DNA of 64,000 nucleotides from an uncultured Phocaeicola sp. (GTDB lineage Bacteria > Bacteroidota > Bacteroidia > Bacteroidales > Bacteroidaceae), in contig CAOYQO010000002.1 in NCBI GenBank assembly GCA_948566455.1, positions 1-64,000 of the forward strand, written 5' to 3'. The translations under genes were made by a program, and so were the position numbers. Shown piece after piece: positions 1-8,152 of the stretch (positions are counted from its first letter, which is position 1; each line of letters begins with the position of its first letter). Under the pieces are notes generated by a model. The model was not told where the DNA came from and made no database searches. It saw only the letters and a program-made list of their open reading frames with translations.

Positions 1-64
1 TTTAACGGGCGTATGAAGCACATTTTTTTCTGCTGGATTACTTTGCTATCTTCACAAGCAAAAA

Positions 65-673
65 ATGGTTTACGCATACATTAGAGTGAGTACCGATAAA
101 CAGACGGTCGAGAATCAGAGATTTGAACTTCAGAATTTTGCCAATGAACGCCGGTTGGTTATTAATAAATGGGTTTCAGAAACAGTATCAGGTACAAAGG
201 CCGCTAAAGATAGAAAGTTAGGACCACTTTTAAAGAGAATGAAGAAGGGTGATACGCTTATACTTTCTGAAATTAGCCGGTTAGGTCGTAATCTTATGGG
301 AATTATGAGTATGCTTCATCTTTGTATGACAAAGGAAACCTTTGTTCTGACTGTTAAGGAAAGGTATGAACTCGGCAATAACATCAATAGCCAGGTACTG
401 GCTTTTGCTTTCGGTTTATCAGCACAAATAGAGCGTGACCTTATCTCCCAACGTACTAAAGAAGGACTGGCACGGCGTAAAGCAAGTGGCCAACAATTGG
501 GACGTAAGAAAGGTGATAAGAATACGCACTATAAGCTATCAGGCAAGGAAAAACTTATCCGGACGATGCTCAATTATGGTTTTTCCAAAGCTGCCATCTG
601 TCGAAAATTGAAATGTAACTTTAAAACACTTGATGATCATCTTGTGAGAATGAATGTCCTATGTACAGATTGA
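65..673 (+). CDS. Serine recombinase of the resolvase/invertase family
   Basis: The 202-residue product fits the small serine invertases/resolvases that cut and rejoin DNA through a 5'-phosphoserine link. The N-terminal catalytic domain starts with YIRVST, so the nucleophile is Ser9. The arginine-rich active-site stretch SRLGRN lies near residue 75. The C-terminus (from about residue 155) is a helix-turn-helix DNA-binding region. The length matches Bacteroides invertases of the Mpi/Pin type that flip promoters or phage tail genes. I see no pair of inverted crossover sites inside this window, so its target, if it is an invertase, lies to the left or elsewhere. The start is the first ATG after a weak promoter-like TTACTTTG at 38 to 45. 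Function as invertase rather than resolvase is inference. Confidence 0.85.
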   Translation: MVYAYIRVSTDKQTVENQRFELQNFANERRLVINKWVSETVSGTKAAKDRKLGPLLKRMKKGDTLILSEISRLGRNLMGIMSMLHLCMTKETFVLTVKERYELGNNINSQVLAFAFGLSAQIERDLISQRTKEGLARRKASGQQLGRKKGDKNTHYKLSGKEKLIRTMLNYGFSKAAICRKLKCNFKTLDDHLVRMNVLCTD

Positions 674-715
674 GCTACACCATACATTTGCCTATATTTC
701 ATTCATTTATACATT

Positions 716-1240
716 ATGGCAAAAGCAGAAGTTTTATTCAAGATCATCCGCAAATGGGAAGGCGGATGGAGTGACCACAAAAACGACAGAGGTGGTAAAA
801 CCAACATGGGTATTACTTTGTCTACATGGAGATCATGCGGTTATGACAAAGACGGTGATGGCGATATCGATGCGGATGATCTACGATTGATTACTCCGGA
901 AGATGTATTCAATATCTTCAAAAAGTATTATTTGGACCGTTATCAGGCTGACTTTATACATAGTCAGCCCATTGCTAACATTTGTGTGGACTGGGTATGG
1001 GCTTCCGGACGTCCTGGAATCACAAGAGTACAGCAACTCCTGCAAATTAAGGTGGATGGTATTGTAGGGCCTCAGACGGTTGCCAGTATTAATCTGGCCA
1101 ACCAGCGCCAGTTGTTTGAAGCCATCAAGGCAGACCGGATCCGGTTTGTTGAAGAAATCTGTAAAAAGAATCCGTCGCAGCTTGTCTTCCGGAAAGGATG
1201 GTTAAACCGGATCAATGATTTCAAGTTCTCAGTTCGCTAA
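716..1240 (+). CDS. GH108-type N-acetylmuramidase, phage endolysin
   Basis: The 174-residue protein has the family hallmark WEGG (residues 14 to 17, catalytic Glu15) followed by a GGKTNMGIT stretch, and a C-terminal peptidoglycan-binding region of the PG_binding_3 type that contains VDGIVGPQT. It should cleave the glycan backbone of peptidoglycan for host lysis. Residues 44 to 55 (DKDGDGDIDADD) read as a calcium-binding EF-hand loop inserted in the catalytic domain. There is no signal peptide, so export would need a holin, and I see none next to it. It lies between the recombinase and the tail genes, an unusual place for a lysis gene, and is followed directly by a strong terminator. Confidence 0.85.
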   Translation: MAKAEVLFKIIRKWEGGWSDHKNDRGGKTNMGITLSTWRSCGYDKDGDGDIDADDLRLITPEDVFNIFKKYYLDRYQADFIHSQPIANICVDWVWASGRPGITRVQQLLQIKVDGIVGPQTVASINLANQRQLFEAIKADRIRFVEEICKKNPSQLVFRKGWLNRINDFKFSVR

Positions 1241-1268
1241 TTTCTTGTCCTTTTTTCCACTCTTTTCA

Positions 1269-1305
1269 GCCTTTAGTTTTGTGCCTGAAACTAAAGGCTT
1301 TTTTT
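1269..1305 (+). terminator. Rho-independent terminator after the endolysin gene
   Basis: An 11-bp perfect stem (1269-1279 with 1288-1298) is followed by seven T residues (1299-1305). The last T abuts the ATG of the next gene at 1306. The stem also contains TAGTTTTG (1274-1281), which matches the Bacteroides -7 promoter element, so the site could act both as stop and as start of transcription. Confidence 0.8.
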
Positions 1306-1848
1306 ATGGCTATCATTGAAGAAAACAGGTTAATGAGTCCCGCTGAATATAATAAGGGGGTGGAAAATTGGACTCATAAAGTTCGGGGAATATCTATAAA
1401 TATCCTACATCGTACTCATGCTTCAGGCAAACTTCGTAGAGGACTACAAGCATGTTTGCTAAATGATCGTGAAGGTGGACCGGCTTATGTAGGGCTTGGC
1501 TTTCGCTTTGAACGTTATGGAGCATATCGAGAATACGGTGCCGGACGTGGATACATTGTTAAAGATGGTATCATTATGAAAGGTCATTCGGCATGGAGTG
1601 ACAAAAAGAAGCGTCAGGAGCTTCGCTCATTGCGTGTTTCGGAATACCGCATCAGGCGTATGCGCACAATTGACGAACACTATGCGGTTATCCGCCGTAC
1701 TCCATTACCTTGGTTGGATCCGCCCATTGTAGAAAATATAGAATCATTGGCCGACCTCTCCGGAGAATATTACGGAGACCAGGCACTCAAAAAAGTACTT
1801 CAGAAATTTGATAGAATAACAATCGAAAAGCGTTATGGCAAAAAATAA
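1306..1848 (+). CDS. Phage protein of unknown function, upstream of tape measure
   Basis: The 180-residue product is basic and rich in Arg and Tyr, with a central stretch RYGAYREYGAGRGY (about residues 65 to 80). By position just before the tape-measure gene it may be a head-tail connector, tail-completion or chaperone-type protein, but I recognise no domain. The reading frame overlaps the tape-measure gene by 14 bases, so the two are probably translated together. The start is uncertain. ATG 1306 directly follows the T-tract of a terminator, leaving no room for a ribosome-binding site. ATG 1333 (MSPAEYNKG) is preceded by AACAGG and may be the true start. Confidence 0.6.
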   Translation: MAIIEENRLMSPAEYNKGVENWTHKVRGISINILHRTHASGKLRRGLQACLLNDREGGPAYVGLGFRFERYGAYREYGAGRGYIVKDGIIMKGHSAWSDKKKRQELRSLRVSEYRIRRMRTIDEHYAVIRRTPLPWLDPPIVENIESLADLSGEYYGDQALKKVLQKFDRITIEKRYGKK

Positions 1849-4800
1849 CAAAACTGTCAAGAGAGGTGTGTATCTCTATATTGACGGAAAAGAGATCAAG
1901 AATGACATAAATTCCATTGATTTGGAAATGAAGCGTCTCCAGCGTGACATTAAGGAAATGACACGTGGTTCCGAAGAATACAACCGCACCATGGCGAAGA
2001 TAAAGCATCTTCAAGGCATACTCAAACAGCATCGCCAGGAGATCAAAGGTATCATTACCGAGACCAAGAAAGCAACGATCAGTATCGGCAGTATGGTAGA
2101 TTGGTTTAACCGCTTTGGGGGTGTAATCCTTTCGGTGATCGGTTTTCTGACCGGTTTTACTCTTGCCTTGCGTGCCATCAGAGATGAGCGCAACAAGTTA
2201 GAAGAGTCACAAGCCGGGCTGAAAGCTTTGACCGGACTTGATGATGATAACATTGCCTGGCTAACCGAACAGGCAAAGACGCTTTCCACCACCATGACAA
2301 AAGAGGGGTTACGCGTCCGCCAGTCGGCAGCTGAGATTCTTGATGCGTTCATGTTGGTGGGGTCGGCCAAACCGGAATTACTCGGAGATAAGGAGGCATT
2401 GAAACAAGTAACAGAAGAAGCTATGCGGTTACAGGCGGCTGCTAAGGATATCACTCTCAATGAGGCGGTTGATTCGCTTACTTTGTCGCTTAATCAATAT
2501 GGCGAAGCTGCTGATCAGGCAGGGCGTTTTTCTAATGTGTTGGCTGCCGGTTCCCAAGCCGGATCCGCCAATATCGCAAGCCAGGCAAAGGCAATCCGGA
2601 ATGCGGGTACGGCGGCGGCTTCAGCAAATGTTCCCATTGAACAGACGGTTGCTTTGATTGAAACGCTTGCCTATCGGGGTATAAAGGATGAAGTGGCCGG
2701 AACGGGATTGAAAAAGTTTTTCCTGGTACTTCAGACCGGAGTGGATGAAATCAATCCCAAAATTGTAGGGTTGGATAAGGCACTGGAGAACCTGAAGAAT
2801 AAGAATATGGATGCAGGTGCCATTAAAAAGATGTTCGGGGAAGAAGGTTATAACACGGCATCCGTAATCCTTCAGAACACGGAGATGGTGAAGGACTTCA
2901 CAGCTGCCGTCACTGGTACGAATGTGGCGTATGAACAGGCAGCGATAAACAGTGATACGGCACAGGCTAAGTTGGAACAGGCACGAAATAAGATGAAATT
3001 GGCGGCTATTGATTTGGGTGAGAAGTTGAATCCGGCTTTGGCGGTGAGTACGAATATGCTGAGCTATGTTATTAAAATTCTGCCTGGACTGATTGACTGG
3101 ATCCAAAAGTGGGGAGGTACCGTCGTGACTCTGCTTGTTCCGTTGGCAACCTATTATGCGACACTTCGGTTGATTGCGCTCCATCATACCTCTTACAACA
3201 AAGTCATGCGTGCAGGCATTATCGTCAAGACTGCCTACCGGATGGCCACCATCGCCCTGAATGATGCACTGGCGGGTGACTACAAGGCAATAACCCGATT
3301 AATTTTGCAGATGCGTTCTCACAATATCATAACCCGGACGGTAGCAGCCGGTACGCTTGTTCTCCGGGCAGGTGTGGAAGCTTTGACACTCCGTTTCTCT
3401 GCCGCAACTAAAGCAATACGGGCGGCATGGGCGGTATTGGGGCTGAATCCTATAGCTGCCATTGCTACAGCTATTGCCGCCGTTGCGATTGCATCCTACA
3501 AACTGACACAACGCACCAAGGCTTATTACGACCTAAACAAAGTCAATGAGAAGATAACAGAAAAATCAAATAATGAATATAAGCGCCAGTCATCACTAAT
3601 CGATCAGTTGACCAGCAAAATACACAATAATAATCTCTCCAATTCAGAACGTAAAAAGGCTATTGAAGAATTACAGGCCATTATTCCAGATTATAATGCA
3701 GAGATTGATAAAGAAGGAAAAATCATTAATGAGAACACAGAAGCACTTGACCGGTATAATGCCGTGTTGGCAACCAATATCGAGTTGAAAGAGGTTGCCG
3801 ACGAACTGGATAAACACCGGATCAACCTGATGCGTCTGCAAAAATCCCCGGCATTAAGTGACAATTCACCGATGGGGTCGATGGCTCGCGAGGATGTTCG
3901 CAACAAGATTTCCCAAGAAGAAGAGATAGTAGCATCTTTGACTGATCGGTACAAGAAGCTGGTACAGGAGAAATGGAAAGCATTGAATCTGAAGACTGTT
4001 ACTCCGGAGCCTTTGTCCCCTGTTACTAATGGCAGTAATGGAGGTACTGAATCAGAAGAAGAACGCAAGAAACGCGTGAGTAAGGAACTAGAGGATCTGG
4101 AGACGAAACACATGCAACAGATGACCCATCTACAAAAGTTGTATTTAGAGGGTGAGATTAAAACCAATGAAGAATATACTGCCTTGCAAATAGACCTGGA
4201 GAAAAAGACGTTGGATGAAAAACTAAAAATAGTTGGACTGGAACCTCATGAACGAGAAAAGTTACAGGTTAAAATGCTGGAGGCTCATATTAAATTTAAT
4301 GAAGAATGTAAAAAGCTGGATGAAAAAGCTGAAAAGGAACGGCAAAAAGCAGCAGACAAAACAGCTAAAGAACGTCTTTCCATACGTCAGAAACAATTAC
4401 GTATCGAACTGGAGGAAGCTACAGCAAACCATTATAAAAATCTCACTTCAGAAGAAGAATTTGCCAAAGAAGTTAATGACATCAGACAACGTTACTGGCA
4501 GGATTTACTTGATAACTATCAATTGACAGAGGAACAGCGGACAGAAATAGATAAAGAGCAGGCCGAAGCAAAAACAGATGCCGAAAAAGAAAAGTATGAG
4601 AAAACGATGGAGATGCACAAACAATATGCATCCATGGTGGAAAGCATTGCTGCTGATTTTGGTGAAACTATCGGTGAGATGATTGCTACCGGTGAGCTAT
4701 CATTAAAAGACTTCTTGAAAGAAACAATTCTGATGGCATTGGATGCCTTGGAGCGTGTTATTGAAATTTCCTGTTTGGAAGTAATGGTTAAGAATCTGGC

Positions 4801-5335
4801 AGCAACAGCCCCTTTATCATTTATTGGTGCAGCAAAAGCAGCCTTGCAAATAGCGGCTATCAAAGCATCCTTTGCAGTGGTTAAAGGTATAGTTGGCAAT
4901 TTCTATACCGGTGGTTATACCGGTCCCGGCAACTGGGATCAGCCTCAGGGTATCGTTCATTCCAATGAATTTGTTGCCAATCGTTTCGCGGTGGCCAATC
5001 CGAATTTACGGCCGATTTTTGATGTTATTGATGTGGCACAACGTACCGGCAATGTTGGCAACTTGACAGCTGAAGATATCGCAGCTGTGGCAGGATCCGG
5101 CAAGAGTACGCGTACCGTTCCAGCTAAGGCACCCGGAGCCATTGCCACAACAACAACCAATGATCCGGCTATGGTGGCGATGCTGGTAGAATGTACCCGT
5201 GTGCTGCGTAAGCTTAAAAATCGCCTGGATGATCCGTTAGTGGCGGAGACTTATGTTACCGGTAAACGGGGTATTAACCAAGCGCAACGAGAATATAAAA
5301 AATTGGAGAATAACAAATCACGTAACAAGCAATGA
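1835..5335 (+). CDS. Phage tail tape-measure protein
   Basis: At 1166 residues this is the longest gene of the phage part. It shows the usual tape-measure build. An N-terminal coiled coil (about 20 to 75) is followed by a hydrophobic segment near residues 90 to 110. Next comes a conserved region resembling PhageMin_Tail (roughly 150 to 380), rich in Ala/Gly with asparagine-rich turns. Further hydrophobic helices lie around 430-450 and 540-560. A long charged coiled coil (about 735 to 920) precedes a C-terminal region rich in Gly, Tyr and Ala. Such proteins set tail length and help DNA injection, which implies a long flexible tail. The gene overlaps its neighbours on both sides (14 bases upstream, 4 bases downstream at ATGA), so the three form one translational unit. 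Confidence 0.85.
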   Translation: MAKNNKTVKRGVYLYIDGKEIKNDINSIDLEMKRLQRDIKEMTRGSEEYNRTMAKIKHLQGILKQHRQEIKGIITETKKATISIGSMVDWFNRFGGVILSVIGFLTGFTLALRAIRDERNKLEESQAGLKALTGLDDDNIAWLTEQAKTLSTTMTKEGLRVRQSAAEILDAFMLVGSAKPELLGDKEALKQVTEEAMRLQAAAKDITLNEAVDSLTLSLNQYGEAADQAGRFSNVLAAGSQAGSANIASQAKAIRNAGTAAASANVPIEQTVALIETLAYRGIKDEVAGTGLKKFFLVLQTGVDEINPKIVGLDKALENLKNKNMDAGAIKKMFGEEGYNTASVILQNTEMVKDFTAAVTGTNVAYEQAAINSDTAQAKLEQARNKMKLAAIDLGEKLNPALAVSTNMLSYVIKILPGLIDWIQKWGGTVVTLLVPLATYYATLRLIALHHTSYNKVMRAGIIVKTAYRMATIALNDALAGDYKAITRLILQMRSHNIITRTVAAGTLVLRAGVEALTLRFSAATKAIRAAWAVLGLNPIAAIATAIAAVAIASYKLTQRTKAYYDLNKVNEKITEKSNNEYKRQSSLIDQLTSKIHNNNLSNSERKKAIEELQAIIPDYNAEIDKEGKIINENTEALDRYNAVLATNIELKEVADELDKHRINLMRLQKSPALSDNSPMGSMAREDVRNKISQEEEIVASLTDRYKKLVQEKWKALNLKTVTPEPLSPVTNGSNGGTESEEERKKRVSKELEDLETKHMQQMTHLQKLYLEGEIKTNEEYTALQIDLEKKTLDEKLKIVGLEPHEREKLQVKMLEAHIKFNEECKKLDEKAEKERQKAADKTAKERLSIRQKQLRIELEEATANHYKNLTSEEEFAKEVNDIRQRYWQDLLDNYQLTEEQRTEIDKEQAEAKTDAEKEKYEKTMEMHKQYASMVESIAADFGETIGEMIATGELSLKDFLKETILMALDALERVIEISCLEVMVKNLAATAPLSFIGAAKAALQIAAIKASFAVVKGIVGNFYTGGYTGPGNWDQPQGIVHSNEFVANRFAVANPNLRPIFDVIDVAQRTGNVGNLTAEDIAAVAGSGKSTRTVPAKAPGAIATTTTNDPAMVAMLVECTRVLRKLKNRLDDPLVAETYVTGKRGINQAQREYKKLENNKSRNKQ

Positions 5336-7140
5336 CCGAATTATACATTGACGGACAGTTGGCTGCCCTTCCTGAAGGGTTCAACTTTACATTCACTTCC
5401 GAGAATCCATATTTCACCCGTAGTTCCAATTACTCATTGGATATCGAGCTTCCCATGCCGGCTAATCATACCATATTCGGACATATTAATCGGATGGATG
5501 TAACAAAGAAAAAGACCATACTTTCCGCCATGCTCATTGTGGATGCCAGGTGTCTGCTTTATGGCAGCGCAGTTTTATTGTCGGTAGAGGATACATTAGT
5601 TAAAGTGCAGCTTGTATCTGGTAATGCGGAGTTTAATCTTCTTACGAATGATGATATCTATATTGATGAGTTAGAGCTGGGAGGTCCTTATATGCCTCCG
5701 CAGCCGGGAATCTTTCAATTCTTCTTACCGGAATCAGAAATGAAGGCAGCCTACGGCTCGGTAGATGAAGTGGACGGGGTTTTTCTCCCGGTATTTTGGC
5801 AAGAAGCAAAAGAGGAGAATTTGGTCAATAGAGTTACGTATGAAGAGGGTACAACCAACTTCAATCCCGGTTCTAACATGTTTGTAGGAAGCTTCCAGCC
5901 CTACCTGCTTACAGTCATCAAAAAGCTGGTTGAATATTTCGGATACACCTTTGATACCGCTTTCTTTGATAACAGCTTCTTGCGGAATATCTATATATGT
6001 AGTGCGGTAAACTCGTTTCGCATTGAAACAGCATTGCCACACTGGACGGTTTCTGAATTCTTCGATGAATTGGAGAAATTCCTGGGTGTCATTACCGTTG
6101 TAGACGAACATGCCAAGGTAGTACGCTTTGTCGAACTGAATAATTACTTCTCCAATCCTGATAAAGAAATCATTGATCACGCTGCATTGTTGCGTGAATA
6201 TGCGGTTGAAGTAGACGAGGAGAAGAACGATAAGGATGTAACTTCCGGTAATGTCGGTTATGATCTTCCTTCCACTTCCGATGACGGCTACTTCCGACTG
6301 GATCGGTATCTGCTGAAGGCAGCTAAAAAAATGGAATATGCCAACTACCAGGATATGAAAAACGCCTACGGCAGTATGGATAAGGAAGAACGGAAAAGAG
6401 TGATATTTGTCGTAGGTAAACGTTACTACATCAACTACAATGAGAATGAGACAGACACACTACGTGAAGTCAATCTCTATGCCGACCTCATCCGTGACTC
6501 GGAGTCTTACGATACGGATGCCGAGCTGAAGATAGTCCCTGCCAAGATTGTACAATATGATCGTGGTACATGGAAACGGCTGGAACATAATTTCGATGTG
6601 GTGAGAACTGACACCAGCTTAGTTTTGAATATTCCCTTAATCAGCTATTACCGCAAAAATTATAATCCGGATTGGATTATTAGTCCCCAAGGAGAAGCAT
6701 TCAATATTCAAGAAGCCATCAGCGGTGATGTTGAGTTACCGGAGAAACAGCAAAAGAATGATCGTATGGAGATAGCTTTCAATACCGGAAAGTTCAATCG
6801 GCAGAACGTGACCTCTAACGGACAAACCAAACCTTACAGTCATGCTTATCCGTTTACCGACTACCAGCAGAAAACTGCTGCGCAGCTCACTGATTTTCTT
6901 CCGTATTCGCTCAGTCTGAATGATGTTTGTCCGGACAGCGTAGGTCATCGGCTTTCTGTTCTGAAGATGTTTCATTCTAATGTTCCCTATACTATCAATT
7001 TCCAGGCTAACCGTTTGCCGGATGTTAACAAGGTATTTCTCATTGGCAATAAGCAGTATTTGTGCGAGAAGATCGAGGCGGAAATAGATGCGGATGGGTT
7101 GAATAGGGTGCTGAAGGGGACTTTTTACAGAGTAGAATAA
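5332..7140 (+). CDS. Putative phage tail or baseplate protein
   Basis: The 602-residue product starts at an ATGA overlap with the tape-measure stop. In siphophages the gene after the tape measure usually encodes a distal-tail or baseplate hub protein, and that position is my main evidence. The sequence is rich in beta-strand patterns and aromatic residues and opens with LYIDGQLAALPEGFNFTFTS. I see no signal peptide, membrane helix or catalytic motif that I recognise. No tail-fibre gene follows. The tail transcript seems to end here, since the next gene has its own promoter. Similar proteins are common and unnamed in Bacteroides prophages, as far as I know. Confidence 0.6.
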   Translation: MTELYIDGQLAALPEGFNFTFTSENPYFTRSSNYSLDIELPMPANHTIFGHINRMDVTKKKTILSAMLIVDARCLLYGSAVLLSVEDTLVKVQLVSGNAEFNLLTNDDIYIDELELGGPYMPPQPGIFQFFLPESEMKAAYGSVDEVDGVFLPVFWQEAKEENLVNRVTYEEGTTNFNPGSNMFVGSFQPYLLTVIKKLVEYFGYTFDTAFFDNSFLRNIYICSAVNSFRIETALPHWTVSEFFDELEKFLGVITVVDEHAKVVRFVELNNYFSNPDKEIIDHAALLREYAVEVDEEKNDKDVTSGNVGYDLPSTSDDGYFRLDRYLLKAAKKMEYANYQDMKNAYGSMDKEERKRVIFVVGKRYYINYNENETDTLREVNLYADLIRDSESYDTDAELKIVPAKIVQYDRGTWKRLEHNFDVVRTDTSLVLNIPLISYYRKNYNPDWIISPQGEAFNIQEAISGDVELPEKQQKNDRMEIAFNTGKFNRQNVTSNGQTKPYSHAYPFTDYQQKTAAQLTDFLPYSLSLNDVCPDSVGHRLSVLKMFHSNVPYTINFQANRLPDVNKVFLIGNKQYLCEKIEAEIDADGLNRVLKGTFYRVE

Positions 7141-7186
7141 ATATTTCAAAATATATATGTTTCCGCAAAAAATAATATTCAAACTA

Positions 7187-7217
7187 TTGCATAATTACCA
7201 AAAGGTTATTATATTTG
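7187..7217 (+). promoter_or_regulatory. Promoter of the small acidic gene
   Basis: TTG at 7187-7189 and TATATTTG at 7210-7217 are separated by 20 bases and match the Bacteroides -33/-7 consensus. Transcription would start near 7222, giving the gene at 7246 its own transcript separate from the tail operon. Confidence 0.65.
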
Positions 7218-7245
7218 CAGTGTCATTAAGTATCGCGATCTTTTT

Positions 7246-7440
7246 ATGACTGAAGAAGAAGAGCTAAAGGCTCGGATTGAAGCTGCGAAAAAAGACCTCA
7301 GCTTCTTTTCCCTCTATTGGGATGACATTCAGAGTACTGACTGGATTTCCGATGAGGAGCTTGAAGACGGCATCAACGATTGTCTCGATGATTTGAATGA
7401 TGCTCAAGACAAGCTGAATGAAAACGGTAGCCCTCCTTGA
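7246..7440 (+). CDS. Small acidic protein of unknown function
   Basis: The 64-residue product is strongly acidic (many Glu and Asp) and is predicted as helical, with no cysteine, signal peptide or membrane segment. It has its own promoter and its own terminator, whose stem overlaps the last codons, so it forms a single-gene transcript between the tail genes and the DUF5053-like gene. I do not recognise a family. Acidic single-gene proteins at this kind of position in phages are often DNA mimics or anti-defence proteins, but nothing in the sequence proves that. Confidence 0.6.
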   Translation: MTEEEELKARIEAAKKDLSFFSLYWDDIQSTDWISDEELEDGINDCLDDLNDAQDKLNENGSPP

Positions 7441-7454
7441 GGGGGCTACTTTTT
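7427..7454 (+). terminator. Rho-independent terminator overlapping a stop codon
   Basis: A 9-bp stem (7427-7435 with 7441-7449) with a 5-base loop is followed by five T residues (7450-7454). The TGA stop of the small acidic gene (7438-7440) lies in the loop. Confidence 0.85.
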
Positions 7455-7479
7455 CTCTAACATATAATTTTTTAGGCTT

Positions 7480-7908
7480 ATGGACGTACAGAAAGAATTG
7501 GAAAAATGGAAGTCGGAATATGTAAAATGCAATACTCCGGAGGAATTGGCCGACCATAAGAAACGTTTCAGGGCTTTTCTGCAGACGCTTTCACTGGAAG
7601 ATAAAAAAGCGTTTGCGCAAGCGTTCCAAGATGGTGCCAGGCAATCAATCGATGAAGCTCAGGCCATTGTGAAAACAGTGGAAATCAGGCAGACTCTAGA
7701 AAAAGTATTATCCTTCGCTTCTATGTCTTATATTGCCCAGCACTATTTTGGCAGAACACGCCAATGGTTATATCAACGAATTAACGGAAGTGCGGTAAAC
7801 GGCAAACCTGCCAACTTCACCGCTGATGAACTGAATACTCTATCTTTAGCTCTATCCGAGCTTGGCGACATAATGAAAGATACTTCTCGGTCTATCGCGA
7901 GGCCGTAA
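7480..7908 (+). CDS. DUF5053-like protein with a helix-turn-helix-like region
   Basis: The 142-residue protein is charged and helical. The part from about residue 80 (SYIAQHYFGRTRQWLYQRING, then NFTADELNTLSLALSELG) resembles the small Bacteroides family annotated DUF5053. It has the look of a Cro-like DNA-binding unit: a recognition-type stretch followed by a hinge and a closing helix. The first half (1 to 75) is a likely coiled coil. A role as a phage regulator is my inference. It lies alone between two terminators (7427-7454 and 7927-7953). Confidence 0.6.
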   Translation: MDVQKELEKWKSEYVKCNTPEELADHKKRFRAFLQTLSLEDKKAFAQAFQDGARQSIDEAQAIVKTVEIRQTLEKVLSFASMSYIAQHYFGRTRQWLYQRINGSAVNGKPANFTADELNTLSLALSELGDIMKDTSRSIARP

Positions 7909-7926
7909 GGTTTTTAATGACAGAGG

Positions 7927-7953
7927 GGCTTCCACGGGTTGGAAGCCTTTTTT
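7927..7953 (+). terminator. Rho-independent terminator after the DUF5053-like gene
   Basis: An 8-bp stem (7927-7934 with 7940-7947) with a 5-base loop is followed by six T residues. It closes the tail-side part of the element; base composition becomes clearly AT-rich just beyond it. Confidence 0.85.
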
Positions 7954-8006
7954 ATTTCATTATTCAAATAATCATGAATTAAATTTAGAATAAAAAGTTT
8001 TTTTAT

Positions 8007-8037
8007 TTTGTTAAGTTTGATAAAATCACTATTTTAG
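8007..8037 (+). promoter_or_regulatory. Promoter of the ParB-like/methyltransferase cassette
   Basis: TTTG at 8007-8010 and TATTTTAG at 8030-8037 are 19 bases apart, one mismatch from the Bacteroides -7 consensus TAnnTTTG. Transcription would begin near 8043, just before the folded leader at 8061-8139. Confidence 0.55.
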
Positions 8038-8060
8038 CAACGCCAAAAAACGAATTAAAT

Positions 8061-8139
8061 GAATCCCTTTCCATAGTGTAACCCATAAGATTGGGTTCAG
8101 GTTTATTCATTCCTGTAGGCGCACTATAGTGAAGGATTC
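8061..8139 (+). promoter_or_regulatory. Folded 5' leader RNA, possible three-way junction
   Basis: Nested complementary segments can be read by eye. GAATCC (8061-8066) pairs with GGATTC (8134-8139). Seven bases 8073-8079 pair with 8121-8127, including one G-T pair. Inside these lie two hairpins: 8080-8085 with 8092-8097, and 8098-8101 with 8112-8115. The whole is a closed multi-branch structure of about 79 bases that ends 13 bases before the ATG at 8153. It lies between the promoter and the first gene of the cassette, so it may control expression or be a processed RNA part of the system. I do not recognise a known riboswitch class. Confidence 0.55.
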
Positions 8140-8152
8140 GCCATTTAATATT

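Noticed and set aside
654..890. 78-codon frame between recombinase and endolysin
   Set aside because: It overlaps both genes in another frame and has no own signals.
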